From assembly GCA_007922195.1 (NCBI GenBank), contig ML681995.1:1191982-1255981 (forward strand): DNA of 64,000 nucleotides, in the 5' to 3' direction. A program made the translations under genes and the position numbers. Origin of the DNA: Podocnemis expansa (Eukaryota > Chordata > Testudines > Podocnemididae). The number at the start of each line of letters is the position of its first letter. Position 1 is the stretch's first letter. The notes under the pieces were generated by a model. It was not told where the DNA came from. It worked only from the letters and a program-made list of their open reading frames with translations, and did no database searches. This document shows, piece by piece, positions 1-10,899 of this stretch.

Positions 1-165
1 TTATTTTCCTCACATTCTGCAAGTTCCCCCATCTTCTAAGTGTCTGACAGACTGGGATTTTTCCCATGAAGCCTCATGCAATAAATAAATTTATTAGTCT
101 TTAAAGTGCCACAGGACTCCTTATCTGTATTCCTGAACTAGATTAACACAGCTGACCCTTTGGAA
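1..165 (+). repeat. Penelope-like element 3' tail, cut by window edge
   Basis: The stretch reads as the common tail found in this window downstream of PLE endonuclease sequence: a segment like GTCTGACAGACTGGGATTTT, then CCCATGAAGCCTCATGCAATAAA, then TTAGTCTTTAAAGTGCCACAGGACTCC and a final block ending CCCTTTGG. The same order follows GIY-YIG sequence at 16030-16288 and 2242-2480, which is why I assign it to PLE rather than to an independent SINE. The left part lies outside the window, so it cannot be told whether an inverted partner arm exists. Confidence 0.75.
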
Positions 166-1917
166 CCCCCTATAAACCATTGTCAACAAATGCCTCCTTC
201 CCTTCACCTTTCCACTTTTTGACTAATAAGAACCCAATTTCTGCTGTTGTGCAATATTTAATTGACACCATAATGCTCTGATCAAATTGTTCCCTGTAAC
301 ATGACCAGAGGAGAACAGCTTTTGGTTGTCAGATATTTTCAAGATTCAGGGAATAACTCTAGGGTCATGGAGTGGCAAACCAGTATTTCAACAAGTCAGC
401 TTGAAGCAGCATACCTAGAAATTGCCCTTTCCTTCTCCTGCTTGGCACCTTTGACTAATTTTGTCTTAAGAAAAAGCATTGGACTGATAGCAGTTTTCTA
501 AATGGCCTCTTCTTCTCCACCCGCAAGGAAAATTGATGTCTTTTCTTACCAAAACACTCTCTACCAGGTCTGTCCTGTTGTGGGGGAGTGGGCAACCACC
601 CCAGTCCCCACAGTTCATCAGGCCGTGCGCTGACCCTGTGCCCCCACACTGCTTTCAGTGGGATTTGGATGGGTGGGGGACAAGCATGCTGAGCTTTGGC
701 AGCATTTCTGGCCCCACCTCTAGAGTGGAGCAACCATGCGACAGCCCAGGAGCAGGCCAGGATGAGGAGCCCTGCCCCTGCACCAGCCCACTCAGCCTCC
801 AAGGACGGACTGACCAGCCCCCAGGTGGGGCAGGAACAGCAAGCCTGGCCAATGGTGGCTCCAACTCCCCCCTCCAGCTCCAGGAGACCCCCACAGGCCA
901 ATTGGCCCTGGAACCCATCCACCTCTAGGGATGGCCCTGCTCTCTACAAATATAAAGAAGGAAGGGACAGTACCTGAGTAAAAGGAAACAGTTGCACACA
1001 TTTTGAATTCTGACCTCCCATTTTTCTCCTCTTGCTAGGCTTGATCAGTAAATGTTTGAAATTATTTTTTAGGTTGTACAAGCAAAAACCAAGCTTCTGG
1101 CAACATGACTCCAAACTCTTATTAATGGTGTGGCTGTACAAAAACTAAAAAAGTCATTTAAAAACAGCAACATCCTAAAATCCCTATTATAGCCGCATAA
1201 GAGGGCGCTGGTCTGCTCTGAGAACCAGCAGCTTTTAGAGACACATATATTTATTATACACACAAGCATACATCCATTCATTAGCCAGAACAAGTTTGTT
1301 ACTTTCTGAAAATAGGCATTTTTATGTTTTGTAGAATAACATTTCATCAAAGTGAATAACTGCTATGCCATCAGCACTAGGCTCCTTCTGGACACAGATT
1401 CAGTAATGAATTCCTTGACATTGGTTGAACTGTAACTTTATACTGTCTTTTAGGGAAAGCACACAGATGTCATTTCACAGAAACAGCAGCATCCTTGTAG
1501 TAGCTATTGAAATGTTCTGAAGCAGAGTAAGCTTTTCCTTTTATATCAGTAAAAATATTCCCTTTTCAAATACGGAAATTTGGTCCAGTTTCAGATTTTT
1601 AAATAAAAAACTGACAAATCTGTACTTCTTGACTTTGGGTGAATTCTGACCTAGAAAAAAATTGGGAGAATTAAAAATACAAATGAGTGACCATTTGATT
1701 AAAATACTAGGGAATACACACATCAGAAAAAGGGCAAGATCTTTGTAACACTGAACTTCTTTGATTAAGAAAATAAGAACAGATTTAGGAATTTTCAAAG
1801 TATGAAATTTCATGGCTAAGCAAAACTGTATTAGTCAAAATAAATCTCAACTGTATTCAATTTTCTCTTCCTAATGGTAAAGATCCATATCCCAAAGCAA
1901 CTTCTTGAATGTTGGAT
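166..1917. other. Intergenic, unassigned, with GC-rich patch at 540-935
   Basis: No gene is supported here. Most of it is AT-rich. Between about 540 and 935 the composition becomes GC-rich, with overlapping open frames of 87-155 codons on both strands. Low stop density is expected in GC-rich DNA and none of the frames has a motif I recognise, so I do not call a CDS. It could be a fragment of a GC-rich repeat. Confidence 0.5.
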
Positions 1918-2006
1918 CTTTTGTGCAGAGACTGTCCTGTTTGACCAGTGTATAACGCCCTTCTGTCTTGTATATTGGACAAAACAGGACAGTCTCTGCA
2001 CAAAAG
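1918..2006. repeat. Perfect 25-bp inverted repeat at the 5' end of the PLE fragment
   Basis: Bases 1918-1942 and 1982-2006 are exact reverse complements, separated by 39 bases. The right arm is PLE endonuclease sequence (ACAGGACAGTCTCTGCAC), so the left arm is a short inverted piece of the same element. Confidence 0.85.
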
Positions 2007-2480
2007 AATAAACGGGTACAAATCTGACATCAGAAATCACAAACACTCTAGAACCCGTGGCCGAGCATTTCAATCTTCCCAATCACTCCATTGACAATTT
2101 GCTAATTGCAGTGTTCAGACAGATGAATACCAGATCAAGGCTTCAAAGAGAAGCTGCAGCGATCAAATTTATTTGCAAATTTGATTGCATTGCTTCAGGG
2201 CTTAGTAGGGACTTTGGGTTTTTCTCTCATTACAACAGGTAATTTGACCTCATCTTCCTCTATATGCTGTTCTCCAGCATTTGAATCTTAACAACGGCTT
2301 TAATTTGCTGTTACAGTGTGACCTGACCCCATGACTTATACTTTCCTCCATTCATTTCCTCCATTCTGTAAGTCCCCTTATCTTCAAAGCATCTGACAAA
2401 GTGGGATTTTTCTCCCATGAAAGCTCATGCAATAAATAAATGTTAGTCTAAGTGCCACAGGACTCCTTGTTTATCTTTCC
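1918..2480 (+). pseudogene. Penelope-like element fragment: GIY-YIG endonuclease remnant plus 3' tail
   Basis: This is a 5'-truncated PLE copy. The conceptual translation starts with a damaged GIY-YIG-type start (a TATATTGGAC codon run giving Y-I-G) near 1970. A 61-codon open piece at 2057-2242 follows, with EHFNLPNHSID, SRLQREAA and a C-terminal FFSHYNR, matching the corresponding region of the larger PLE at 15725-16030. The standard PLE tail follows (CATCTGACAAAGTGGGATT, CCCATGAAAGCTCATGC, GTGCCACAGGACTCC). The frame is broken between the YIG part and the later open piece. The copy begins with a short inverted arm (1918-1942), so it has the same fold-back start as the larger PLE. It is inactive. 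Confidence 0.75.
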
Positions 2481-2619
2481 TAAATAGTTATCTGCCCAAT
2501 GATGCTAGGGCTCTACATTTATAAACATATTGATGGCCATGAACTATTCACATTCACCAATTTACATGATGTGAGAAAATGGTTGATGTGTCGGAACCAT
2601 GCTTTCTACAACAGCATAC

Positions 2620-2870
2620 ATATGAAATCAGAATTTAAGTTCAGAAGGGACTACTAGATTATGTAGTCTGACCACCTGCATACCACAGAACAGCAACACT
2701 ACACAGCATCCACACACTAAGCCCAACAGCCTACATGAGGCCAAAGTAAACGAGATCCAGAGACTAGAGTGCTACATGCCATAGGCAAGTTGGTTTCCAC
2801 TACCCAAGCTTTCCCAGGATTCATGTAATTATGTGCAGAAACCAGTTGGACAAATACTTGAAAAGCAAGT
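2620..2870 (-). repeat. Old CR1-type LINE 3' end, diverged
   Basis: On the minus strand, bases around 2625-2690 resemble the CR1 3' UTR phrase (a TCTAGT...CCCTTCTGAAC arrangement, seen on the plus strand as TTCAGAAGGGACTACTAGAT and GTAGTCTGACCACCTGCATA). It is much more diverged than the CR1 copy that begins 11 bases away at 2881. The right limit is approximate. Confidence 0.5.
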
Positions 2871-2880
2871 AAAGTTTTGA

Positions 2881-4392
2881 ATCATAGAATCATAGGGTTG
2901 GAAAGGACCTCATAGGTCATCTAGTCCAACCCCCTGCCAGAGGCAGGACCACTCCCACTAAACCATCCCAGTCATGGTTTTGTCCAGCCAGGCCTTAAAC
3001 ACCTCCAAAGATGGAGATTTCACCACCTCCCTCGGCAGCTCATTCCAAGGCTTCACCACTCTCCTAGTAAAAAAGTTTTTTCTAATATCCAGCCTCAACC
3101 TCCCTAACCGCAACTTGAGACCATTGCTCCTCGTTCTGTCCTCTCTTATTACCGAGAACAGTCGAGCTCCCTCTTCCTTAGAGCATCCCTTCAAGTAGTT
3201 GAAGGTTGCTATCAAATCCCTCCTCAATCTTCTCTTCTGCAGACTAAATAAGCCTAATGCTTTCAGTCTTTCCTCATAGGGCTTGTGCTCCAGCCCTTTA
3301 ATCATTTTCGTTGCCCTCCTCTGAACTCTCTCGAGCATGTCCCTGTCCTTTTTGTAGTGGGGAGCCCAAAAGTGAACACAGTATTCTAGATGTGGCCTCA
3401 CCAGTGCAGAATAGAGGGGAATGATCACATCCCTTGATCTGCTGGTAATACTTCTTTTGATGCAGCCCAGTATGCCATTGGCCTTTTTGGCAGCAAGAGC
3501 ACACTGCTGACTCATATCTAGCTTCCCATCCACCATGACCCCCAGGTCCTTTTCTACACTGCTGCTACTCAGCTGAATGTTTCCCAGCCTGTAGCAGTGC
3601 ATGGGGTTTTTCCATCCCACATGCAGGATTTTACACTTGTCCTTATTGAACTTCATAAGATTTCTATTGGCCCACTGTTCCAATTTATCTAGGTCTCCCT
3701 GAATCCTGTCCTTGCCCTCCAACGTGTCTACTGTTCCCCCTAGCTTGGTGTCATCTGCAAACTTATTGAGAGTACAGTCTATTCCATCATCCAGATCATT
3801 GATGAAAATGTTGAACAGAACCGGCCCCAGGACCGACCCCTGGCGCACACCACTTGTGACTGGTTGCCAGCTAGACATGGAACCATTGATTCCTACATGC
3901 TGAAACCGTTGATCTAGCCAGTTTTCTATCCACCTTATAGTCCACCTATCCAACCCATACTTCCTTAATTTGCCAATGAGAATGCTGTGGGGAACTGTAT
4001 CAAAAGCCTTGCTAAAATCAAGGTATATGATAGCAACGGTTCTTCCTGCATCCAGAAAACCAGTCATCTGATCATAGAAGGAGATGAGATTGGTCAGGTG
4101 TGATTTACCCTTGGTAAAGCCATGCTGACTGTTCCTGATCACTTTATTTTCCTCTAAGTATTTGAGGATGGATTCTTTGAGAATCTGCTCCATAATTTTT
4201 CCAGGGATTGAGGTGAGGCTGACTGGTCTATAACTCCCTGGATCCTCCTTTTTCCCTTTCTTGAAAATAGGCACTACATTTGCTTTTTTCCAATCCTCTG
4301 GCACCTCCCGTGTTCTCCATGAGTTTTGAAAGATAACGTCCAGCGGTGCTGCTATCTCATCGGCCAATTCCCTTAGCACTGGATTAAGGGTA
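2881..4392 (-). pseudogene. CR1 LINE, 5'-truncated, with a long open reverse transcriptase frame (2958-4379)
   Basis: The minus-strand frame 4379-2958 is open for 473 codons and reads as the reverse transcriptase and C-terminal part of CR1 ORF2. Visible landmarks, counted from the first Met: [13 protein letters not shown] at 49-61, the motif A region YLDFSKAFD at 119-127, [10 protein letters not shown] at 177-186, the catalytic FADD at 207-210 followed by TKLGG, and a C-terminal PRLEVF-like end ([13 protein letters not shown]). A full CR1 ORF2 also has an N-terminal apurinic-type endonuclease and an ORF1; both are absent, so the copy is 5'-truncated near 4390. Immediately after the stop comes the CR1 3' UTR, ending in the typical repeat ATGATTCTATGATT (plus strand ATCATAGAATCATAG at 2881). 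The undamaged frame means a fairly recent insertion, but the copy cannot be autonomous. No clear target-site duplication was seen. Confidence 0.93.
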
Positions 4393-4509
4393 TGCAGATC
4401 AGCAGCTAGAAGGATGACAGCTTTGCTGACAATTTTAACAATGTTTTATGTATAGGTGACAGTTCATCTCTTTCAGGTTATGCAGTAACTTCTGCAGACC
4501 TAAGAATGA

Positions 4510-5481
4510 GCTCTGTGTAGGGTTACCAGATCCCAAAGCATGGAAAGGAGGACAGGGAAGTATGAAAAGGAGGACACATGGAGAAAATGGAGTATTAGTA
4601 CAAGTCTCATTACCATATTATGTCATGGAAAACGGGTAACAATTAATGAATGCAATGTTAAAACTGTGCAATGTCATGTATTTTAAGTTATTTCAAAATA
4701 AATTACCAAAATGTTTTCTTTCACCGAAAACTGTATTTTTCATTAAATGAAAGTTTTTCATGACCCTTTCATTAATGTTCATGAGACTAAAAAACTACAT
4801 TTGCAAATATAAACTGGAAAAGCACCTAAAAAAAGTAAGAAAAACTGTTAGTCACCTCATTTTTCATTTTCCACACCCAGCCCATTTTACAATTTAAAAA
4901 AAAATTGCCCTAAATTGTTTTTATCCAGTTCAAATGTGCCCCTTTATTTGTTTTACTTAATTGAACTCTGTTAGTAATTTTATTTATGCCATACTTTATT
5001 TTCCTTCATTTTATTAGTGTCTCTGTATATTTTTTCCCCCCAATTTAGCCCTTTCATAGTGAGGAACAAGCCAAAAATTTAAAAAGCCTAACACAGGTCT
5101 CAAACCCACAGACTGGCAGGCAAAAAGCACTTACTCTACCCATTGAGCTATTAAGATGCTGTTGGGAGACATGGGTCAGCTAAACACACAGCCAAGGGAT
5201 TCCCAACTTCTTAGTGAATAGTGGTTTGTGCTGAGCTGCAAGTGTGCACGTGACCACCTCCGAGTTGCCGGACCCAAACCCCACTCACTGGGGGGAGGGT
5301 CTCTCTGCTGAGCTCAGGAACTCAGCTGTTATGGGGCTTTTTTTTGGTTAACATTCTACTCATCAGAAGGAAAAAGCTAGAGAAAAATCACCTATTTTTA
5401 GAATGCCTGGAGGACGGAGGACATGAAGGTAAAAAGGACATGTCCTCTCTTTCCTGGATACCTGGTAACCCTAGTTCTGTG
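4510..5481. mobile_element. hAT-like non-autonomous DNA transposon with TAGGGTTACCAG termini
   Basis: The ends are inverted: TAGGGTTACCAG at 4518-4529 and CTGGTAACCCTA at 5462-5473. The flanks GCTCTGTG (4510-4517) and GTTCTGTG (5474-5481) match at 7 of 8 positions, as expected for the 8-bp target duplication of hAT elements. Both ends also carry AGGAGGACA/AGGACAT-type subterminal motifs. The 956-bp interior has no transposase frame, so it is non-autonomous. It contains a tRNA-like module at about 5086-5160. Confidence 0.8.
5084..5160 (-). repeat. tRNA-derived sequence with Pol III A-box and B-box
   Basis: On the minus strand the sequence has TAGCTCAATGG, which fits the Pol III A-box, and about 45 bases later GGTTTGAGACC, one base from the B-box consensus GGTTCGANNCC. 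The order and spacing are those of a tRNA gene. The acceptor strands (GCATCTT and the 3' end near GTTAGGC) do not pair and the anticodon stem is poor, so this is a tRNA pseudogene or SINE head, not a working tRNA. The T-rich loop is weakly lysine-like. It sits inside the hAT-like element 4518-5473. Confidence 0.6.
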
Positions 5482-6056
5482 TAGTTCGAAATCTTGCCTC
5501 TCACACAAGTTAGTCCAATAAAAGGTATTACCTCACCTTGTCTCCCCAATATCTTCTGCACAGCTACACAACCACTGCATTCAATTCTTGTTCTACTCTA
5601 AGTCCTAAATAATGTCAAAAATCTTAATATAATAAAGGAAATATTCCAGACCTATAAGGTAAGGATTTTGTTGGTTTTCATTGTAAATACTTGTTGCACT
5701 CAAGCATTAATAGAAATTGTCTGGCACAAGGAAAGATAAAAGTTGAAAGATATGAACCATGATATTACTCTAGGATATTGAGAAGTTGCTTCAAAGAGCA
5801 GATCCCAGTTGATAATAGGGGCAAGTAAAAAACAGTCCTTGGAAAAAAAACCCAAAACTGAAAAAACCTCCGATAAGAATATGAGTGAGGAAATTTGTTG
5901 TACATGAATGCCCTCTGCTGGATACCAAAATAACCCAAAGAAATTATGGGCTGAAATGAGAGACCCACTTGGCACATGTCCAGTAGACATCAGAGAGTGG
6001 CCCTCTCCAACAAACCCTGAAACAAGGGTATATCAAATAAGGTCACAACAGTTATG
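5482..6056. other. Intergenic, nothing recognised
   Basis: AT-rich sequence with no coding signal. Short open frames at 5700-5990 on the minus strand overlap each other and show no family motif. Confidence 0.4.
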
Positions 6057-6563
6057 TCCACGTTGCAAAGCTTAGTTCAGACTTCCGTAGTCCAAACTAC
6101 GCAATTCCCAGTAAGTTCAAACTAATTCGAAGTTAGTTCGAACTAACCGTGGCTTTTTGTTTCGAATGGGCCATGCTGACTAGTTCAAACTAGTCAGCAG
6201 GGCTAGGTCGAACTAATGGCTTAGCTCAAACTTTTTTAGTTTGAACTAAGCCATTAGTTCGGTTCTACATTGTGCTAGTTCAAACTAAGTGCTTTGTCTG
6301 GACTAACCATTCAAACTTATTAGTTTGGACTAAGCTTTCAATATAAAAAAACAAGGAGTCCTGTGGCACTAAAAGACAATTTTTATATTAAAATATTTTA
6401 TATTAAAAATAAATGTGTTAGTCTAAGTGCCACAAAACTCCTCATTTGTTTTACTGAATTAGACTAACACAGCAACCCCTTTGGATTTTTGCCATGTAGA
6501 CACTGAAGAAATTTCTGAGTTCAAACTAGACAAAGCCTAGTGCAGACCAGGACTAATTGGCTA
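6057..6563. mobile_element. Foldback DNA element rich in GTTCAAACTA hairpins, with PLE tails inserted
   Basis: The unit is built from repeated AGTTCGAACTA/AGTTCAAACTA words in both orientations. One hairpin has 11-bp perfect arms around a 2-base loop (6175-6198). A second has 23-bp arms with one mismatch around a 7-base loop (6209-6231 with 6239-6261). The outer ends are roughly complementary (near 6057-6090 GTCCAC...GCAAAGCTTAGTTC and near 6520-6550 GTTCAAACTAGACAAAGCCTAGTGCAGAC). There is no transposase frame. A head-to-head pair of PLE tails lies inside at about 6348-6482. No target duplication was identified, so the superfamily is open. Confidence 0.6.
6348..6482. repeat. Head-to-head pair of short PLE 3' tails
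   Basis: A reverse-oriented tail (AACAAGGAGTCCTGTGGCAC) starts near 6349. A forward tail (GTTAGTCTAAGTGCCACAAA, then ACTGAATTAGACTAACACAG and CCCCTTTGG) ends near 6482. Only an AT-rich spacer of about 40 bases separates them. This is the smallest of the inverted PLE-tail pairs in the window. Confidence 0.7.
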
Positions 6564-7067
6564 GGGTAGACATAATTTAAGTGCTCAAAAGAGTTGACTG
6601 AACAACAGAAAAAGTTGCCGATTCCTAAACATGACCTCCTGGACCAGCGTTGTGGCAAGGACTCATGACTTAACCCTGGGTTAAGTCATAAGTGACATTT
6701 CATCTAAAAGGTATACTGAAGAAAAAGAGAAATACAAATAACTAAGTTATACAGCTGAGTCTACATTCTGTAGACTATTTTGTTATACTCCTTTTTAATC
6801 CAAGGAAATTGATGCAAGAGGCTGAAAAGAATCATAAGCAATTGCTTTTAGCATTCCAAACCTGTCCATTTTCGACCAATCCAGTCAAATGTGGCCACAC
6901 TTTTTTAAAGCATCTTCAAGAAAAATGATCCCTTAAGTGTTGGATACTAAAAACTGAGACCTGTTGGTCATACAAGTGTAAAAAGAAACCTTGACAATTT
7001 GTTGTATTGTTCTTTGATACAATTCATTACCAAAATTAGATATGTCATTTGGTGGAGTCTGATGGTA
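6564..7067. other. Intergenic, nothing recognised
   Basis: AT-rich, no coding or repeat signal that I can name. Confidence 0.4.
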
Positions 7068-7440
7068 TCCTAGTACAGTGGTTCCCAACCAGTGTGGTGT
7101 GGCAAGTCCTCCAGTGTGCTCTGAGAGTCCCCTGAGCTAAAGCCACTGCCACGGGCAGCAGCACCGGCCGGGTGTGTTTGCCGGAGCTGCAGTGGTGGCC
7201 ACATGTGGCCCTGGCTGGTGGGTTTCCCAGAGCCACAGGGAGAGGCCTCACACAGCTATAGCTGGGAGGTTCCCTGAGCTGGAGCCCTGGTTGCAGCCCT
7301 AAAACGGGCTGCTGTGGCTCATGAAGATTCATAAGTTAATTTGAATATTCATTAATTTATAATGGTAGAATGCTGTGGCATAATTGAAAGCCTCAAGGTG
7401 TGCCACAGCAGAGGAAAGGTTGGGAACCACTGTCCTAGTA
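7068..7440. mobile_element. hAT MITE with CAGTGGTTCCCAACC termini and perfect 8-bp TSD
   Basis: The element occupies 7076-7432. Its ends are CAGTGGTTCCCAACC and GGTTGGGAACCACTG, exact inverted repeats of 15 bp. It is flanked on both sides by TCCTAGTA (7068-7075 and 7433-7440). Eight-base duplications and CAGTGGTTC-type ends are characteristic of hAT elements. The interior is GC-rich in its left half. The 95-codon minus-strand frame inside shows no transposase motif, so the element is non-autonomous. Confidence 0.92.
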
Positions 7441-8229
7441 TGTTGCATGAAGAGGAGGGTTATACCTTGGCATCCATGTTTCTTGGAGAACATTCACAAT
7501 ATCTATGCCCTTTAAAAATACATTAGAGCATCTAGAAAAAGCAGAAGTACTAACTTCAATGAACAAAGAAGCCCTAAAGTGTTTTGGTGTTTAAAAACAA
7601 ATTGTGCTAGTAAGGGCTCTTCCAGCACTACATATGTGAAGAAGAAAGCTTTGAGCATGAATGATAAGACCGTGTCTGAATCTGAGTGTGACTGCTATAT
7701 CTCTTAACAGTGCATTTATTTAGTTTCCCCTCATCGCTTTCCTGAAAGACTGACAAAGAAATGCAGATCCTTTGGGCCAATGAAAGAGAGGTGCAAATTA
7801 AAAATCACACCTCCCAATCTCATTTTGCTATCACTTCTTGTCTGAATAAACAACACAGTCTCACTTGCCTACTCATGGCAAGTAGCCACAGTTAACACTT
7901 GCATTAGGGATCAGTCACAACAAATTACAGTTAAGTTTCACACTGCACCATATGAGGCAGACTTTGAAATAAGAGCAAAAAGCAAAGGGCCTCAGCTGTG
8001 CTATGGATCTGGAATAAGTTTTGTTTTTTCAGATAGGGTCCTTCATACCACTCTTATCATGAACAAGTGTGGTGTGGGGAAGCATCTGTAACCGTGATGT
8101 TTTATTGGTTGTGACAGCTTATTGTAGATTTTGTTATAACCCAAGAAGAGAAGCTGCTATTTTTAAAAGGACAGATTCAGTTGGCAATACATTACAGTGG
8201 ATATAGTAGTCCAATGAATATAGGGTACT
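7441..8229. other. Intergenic, nothing recognised
   Basis: No coding frame or named repeat seen. Confidence 0.4.
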
Positions 8230-9415
8230 TGGGATTTTCAGAAAGCCTTTGACAAAGTTCTTCATCAAAGGCTTGTAAGTGAAGTAGTCATGGAATAAGA
8301 GGGAAAGTCTTCTCTTGGATTAGTAAACAGTGAAAAGATAGGAAACAAATGGTAAAGAATAAACTGTTTTCACAATGGAGACAGGTAAACAGTGGCATCC
8401 CTCTGGGGTCTAGAGGGGGACAAGCACTTTATGTATTTATAAATGATCTGGAAAAAGGTAAATGGTCAGGTGGCAAAATCTGCAGATAATACAAAGCTAT
8501 TAAAGACAGCTATGTCTAAAACAAGCTGCAAAGAGTTACAAAAGGATCTCACAAAAGTGAGTGACTGGGCAACAAACTAGCAGATGAAACTCAGTGTTGA
8601 TAAATGTAAAGTAATGCACACCAGAAAACTTAACCCCAACTATATACATAAAGTGACGGGATCTAAATTAGCTGTTATTACTTAAAAGATCTTGGAATCA
8701 TCATGGATAGTGAGTGCTCTGAAAACAGCCACTCATTGTGCAGTGGCAAACAAAGTTAAATGTTGTGCATCATTAGAAAACTGATAGAAAATACCATATT
8801 GCCTCTTTATAAATCCATGGTATGCCCGATCTTGAATACTGCGTACAGATCTGATCACACCATCATAAAAACATATAGGAATTGGAAGAGGTATAGAAAA
8901 GGGCAACTAAAATGCTTAGGTACATGAAGAAAAATCCCTCTAAGAAAAGAGTAATACAACTGACTTTTAAGCTTGGGAAAAAAAAGGGGGGATAAAATTA
9001 GATTATATGGTTCTATAAAATCATGATGGTATGGAAAAAGTAAATAAGAACATGCTATTTACTCCTTGTGACAAGAACTAGAGGTCCCCAAAAGAAATTA
9101 AGCAGTAGCAGCTGCTTCACATTTGGAAGTGCTTGTCAGTGGATGTTTTGAAGCCAAAAATATAATGTGTTTAGTCAGAAAACAACAAGCAATAATAGCA
9201 ACTGATGGACTTATCCTCTACGAGCTTAAATCAAGACAGGCAAGGATTCCTGCTTGCCAGAGGCTGAGAATAATGACAGGATGGACATTTGATGATTACC
9301 TGTTTTATTCATTCCCTCTGAAGCACCTGGCATTGGTCACTGTTGAAAGACAGGATACTGGTGTAGATGCACCATTGGACTGACCCAGTAGGGCCTTTCT
9401 TATGTTCTCAAGTAC
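8230..9415 (+). pseudogene. Ancient L3/CR1-group LINE remnant (reverse transcriptase and 3' end)
   Basis: The plus strand carries a decayed LINE reverse transcriptase. A KAFDKVLHQ-like phrase is readable near 8245 (AAAGCCTTTGACAAAGTTCT), an INDLEK-like phrase near 8440 (ATAAATGATCTGGAAAAAGG), and a CADNTKL-like remnant of the catalytic ADD region near 8480 (TCTGCAGATAATACAAAGCT). Stops and indels break all frames. The 3' end, GGACTGACCCAGTAGGGCC followed by TTCTTATGTTCT (about 9378-9405), is typical of the L3 branch of CR1-like LINEs. It is far more diverged than the CR1 at 2881-4392, so it is a much older insertion. Confidence 0.8.
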
Positions 9416-10899
9416 TTGCAAACTAGAGAGCTCAAAATGAGAAGTTTATATTTAAAGTGGATAACCACATTTAAAAACACTTTGTTTTCTATACTTAAGG
9501 GGTTAATGAAAGTGTCACAGCCCCAAGAGATCACTGTCTCTGCAATCACCACAGTGTCCCATTATGGGCAGCACAGGAGACATGCATCTTGAGACATTAT
9601 ACAGGCAAGATATGTACTTAATGAAGCAGGCATAACTATGCCTAGACCTGATGGTTTAAATGCCTAAATATGAAATCAAAATTTACTATAATTAAAAGCA
9701 TAAAAATTATTTCAGGATTATGTATTACCATGTCTAAATAGCTCATGAATTTTTAACCTACTTGTTACTTGCAAGCCTCATGCTACCTAATTAAGCAGTA
9801 ATTCTCAGACCACACTGGTATTCAAAAGAAATTTCAAAAAACAGTATTATTGAGTTCTCAAATTTTAGTTTTTTTTTTTTTTTTTTTTTTTTGAGTGAGC
9901 ATATCTGTACACACTACCACTCTACATTTATACACTTTAGGAAAAAAATCTGTCATAATATAGATACTAAATAAACCATTACATAGAGTACTCAGTGCTT
10001 CAGAGCTTCTCATTCATGCTCCACAGAAAGCTACTCAACACGCTACATACAATCCTGATATATCAACATCTCTAATCTATAACTAATGAAGGAAATAGTT
10101 TTTACCTGTAATTTAAATTTTTGGGCTTCACCTCCACCAACCTTGATCAGTCCAGTAGACAAGGCAGACAGCAAAACCAATGGTAATTACAGATGTTCTC
10201 CGAATTCTTAATTGACAGTTTAGGCTCCAATAGGAATATGGAATTAAAAAAGATTTGCAGCAGGCTATTCATGGGTAAGAGGAATGCATGATCCAAGGCA
10301 CAAAATGCTTATTTCTTATTGTTAACTTATGAGGAATTGTATTAACATCTACAAAAACTCAAGCCTAAGATGGAAAAAAAAAAAAAGGAATAAAGTTGTC
10401 AATAAACCTAGTTGCCACAGAATGAAACTTTTTAGCTGTACAACTGAAGCACAGGTGAAAAAATTGCATATTCACTTCAGAAGGAAGTAATTTGACCAGC
10501 CAGCCTTCTTTACCCTGTAGCATCGTGCAGATAATAGAAGGATGGTTAGCCTAAGGATTCAGCTACTTCCTTGAAGATCCAAATGTAGGCTCATTAGATT
10601 TTTAAAAAAATCCATCCTATAATATTTAGAAAAGGTAGAGCTGTGACTCAATGTCTTCTAGCCAGGAGACTAAGAGCCACTGATAATTCCAAAGGAATAT
10701 GTTTTTGGTCCATGTTCCCAAGGAAGGTGCAGAAGCTTACACTGCTCAAACCAACTGAAATGCAGCCATCAAAGAGTGTGAAATGCTAGTGCTGCGTTTG
10801 CCACTTATGGCCTAGGGCTGTGCGCTGCTTCATGCTGATAAAGAACTATGGGGACCATCATCTACCCTCTCCTATCCTAAACATGCACCTGTTCTGGAC
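9416..10899. other. Intergenic, with 24-base poly-T tract
   Basis: No gene seen. A run of 24 T lies at 9869-9892. The right part (from roughly 10100) may belong to the terminal region of the DIRS element that follows, but I could not find its exact end. Confidence 0.4.

Noticed and set aside
455..977. Five overlapping open frames of 69-155 codons
   Set aside because: All lie in a GC-rich patch where stops are rare; no start context or motif supports a gene.
5084..5160. A functional tRNA gene
   Set aside because: Acceptor and anticodon stems do not pair, so only a tRNA-derived module is supported.
9123..9383. An 86-codon plus-strand open frame
   Set aside because: It lies in the 3' end of the L3-like LINE and ends in its conserved GACCCAGTAGGGCC sequence, so it is repeat and not a gene.
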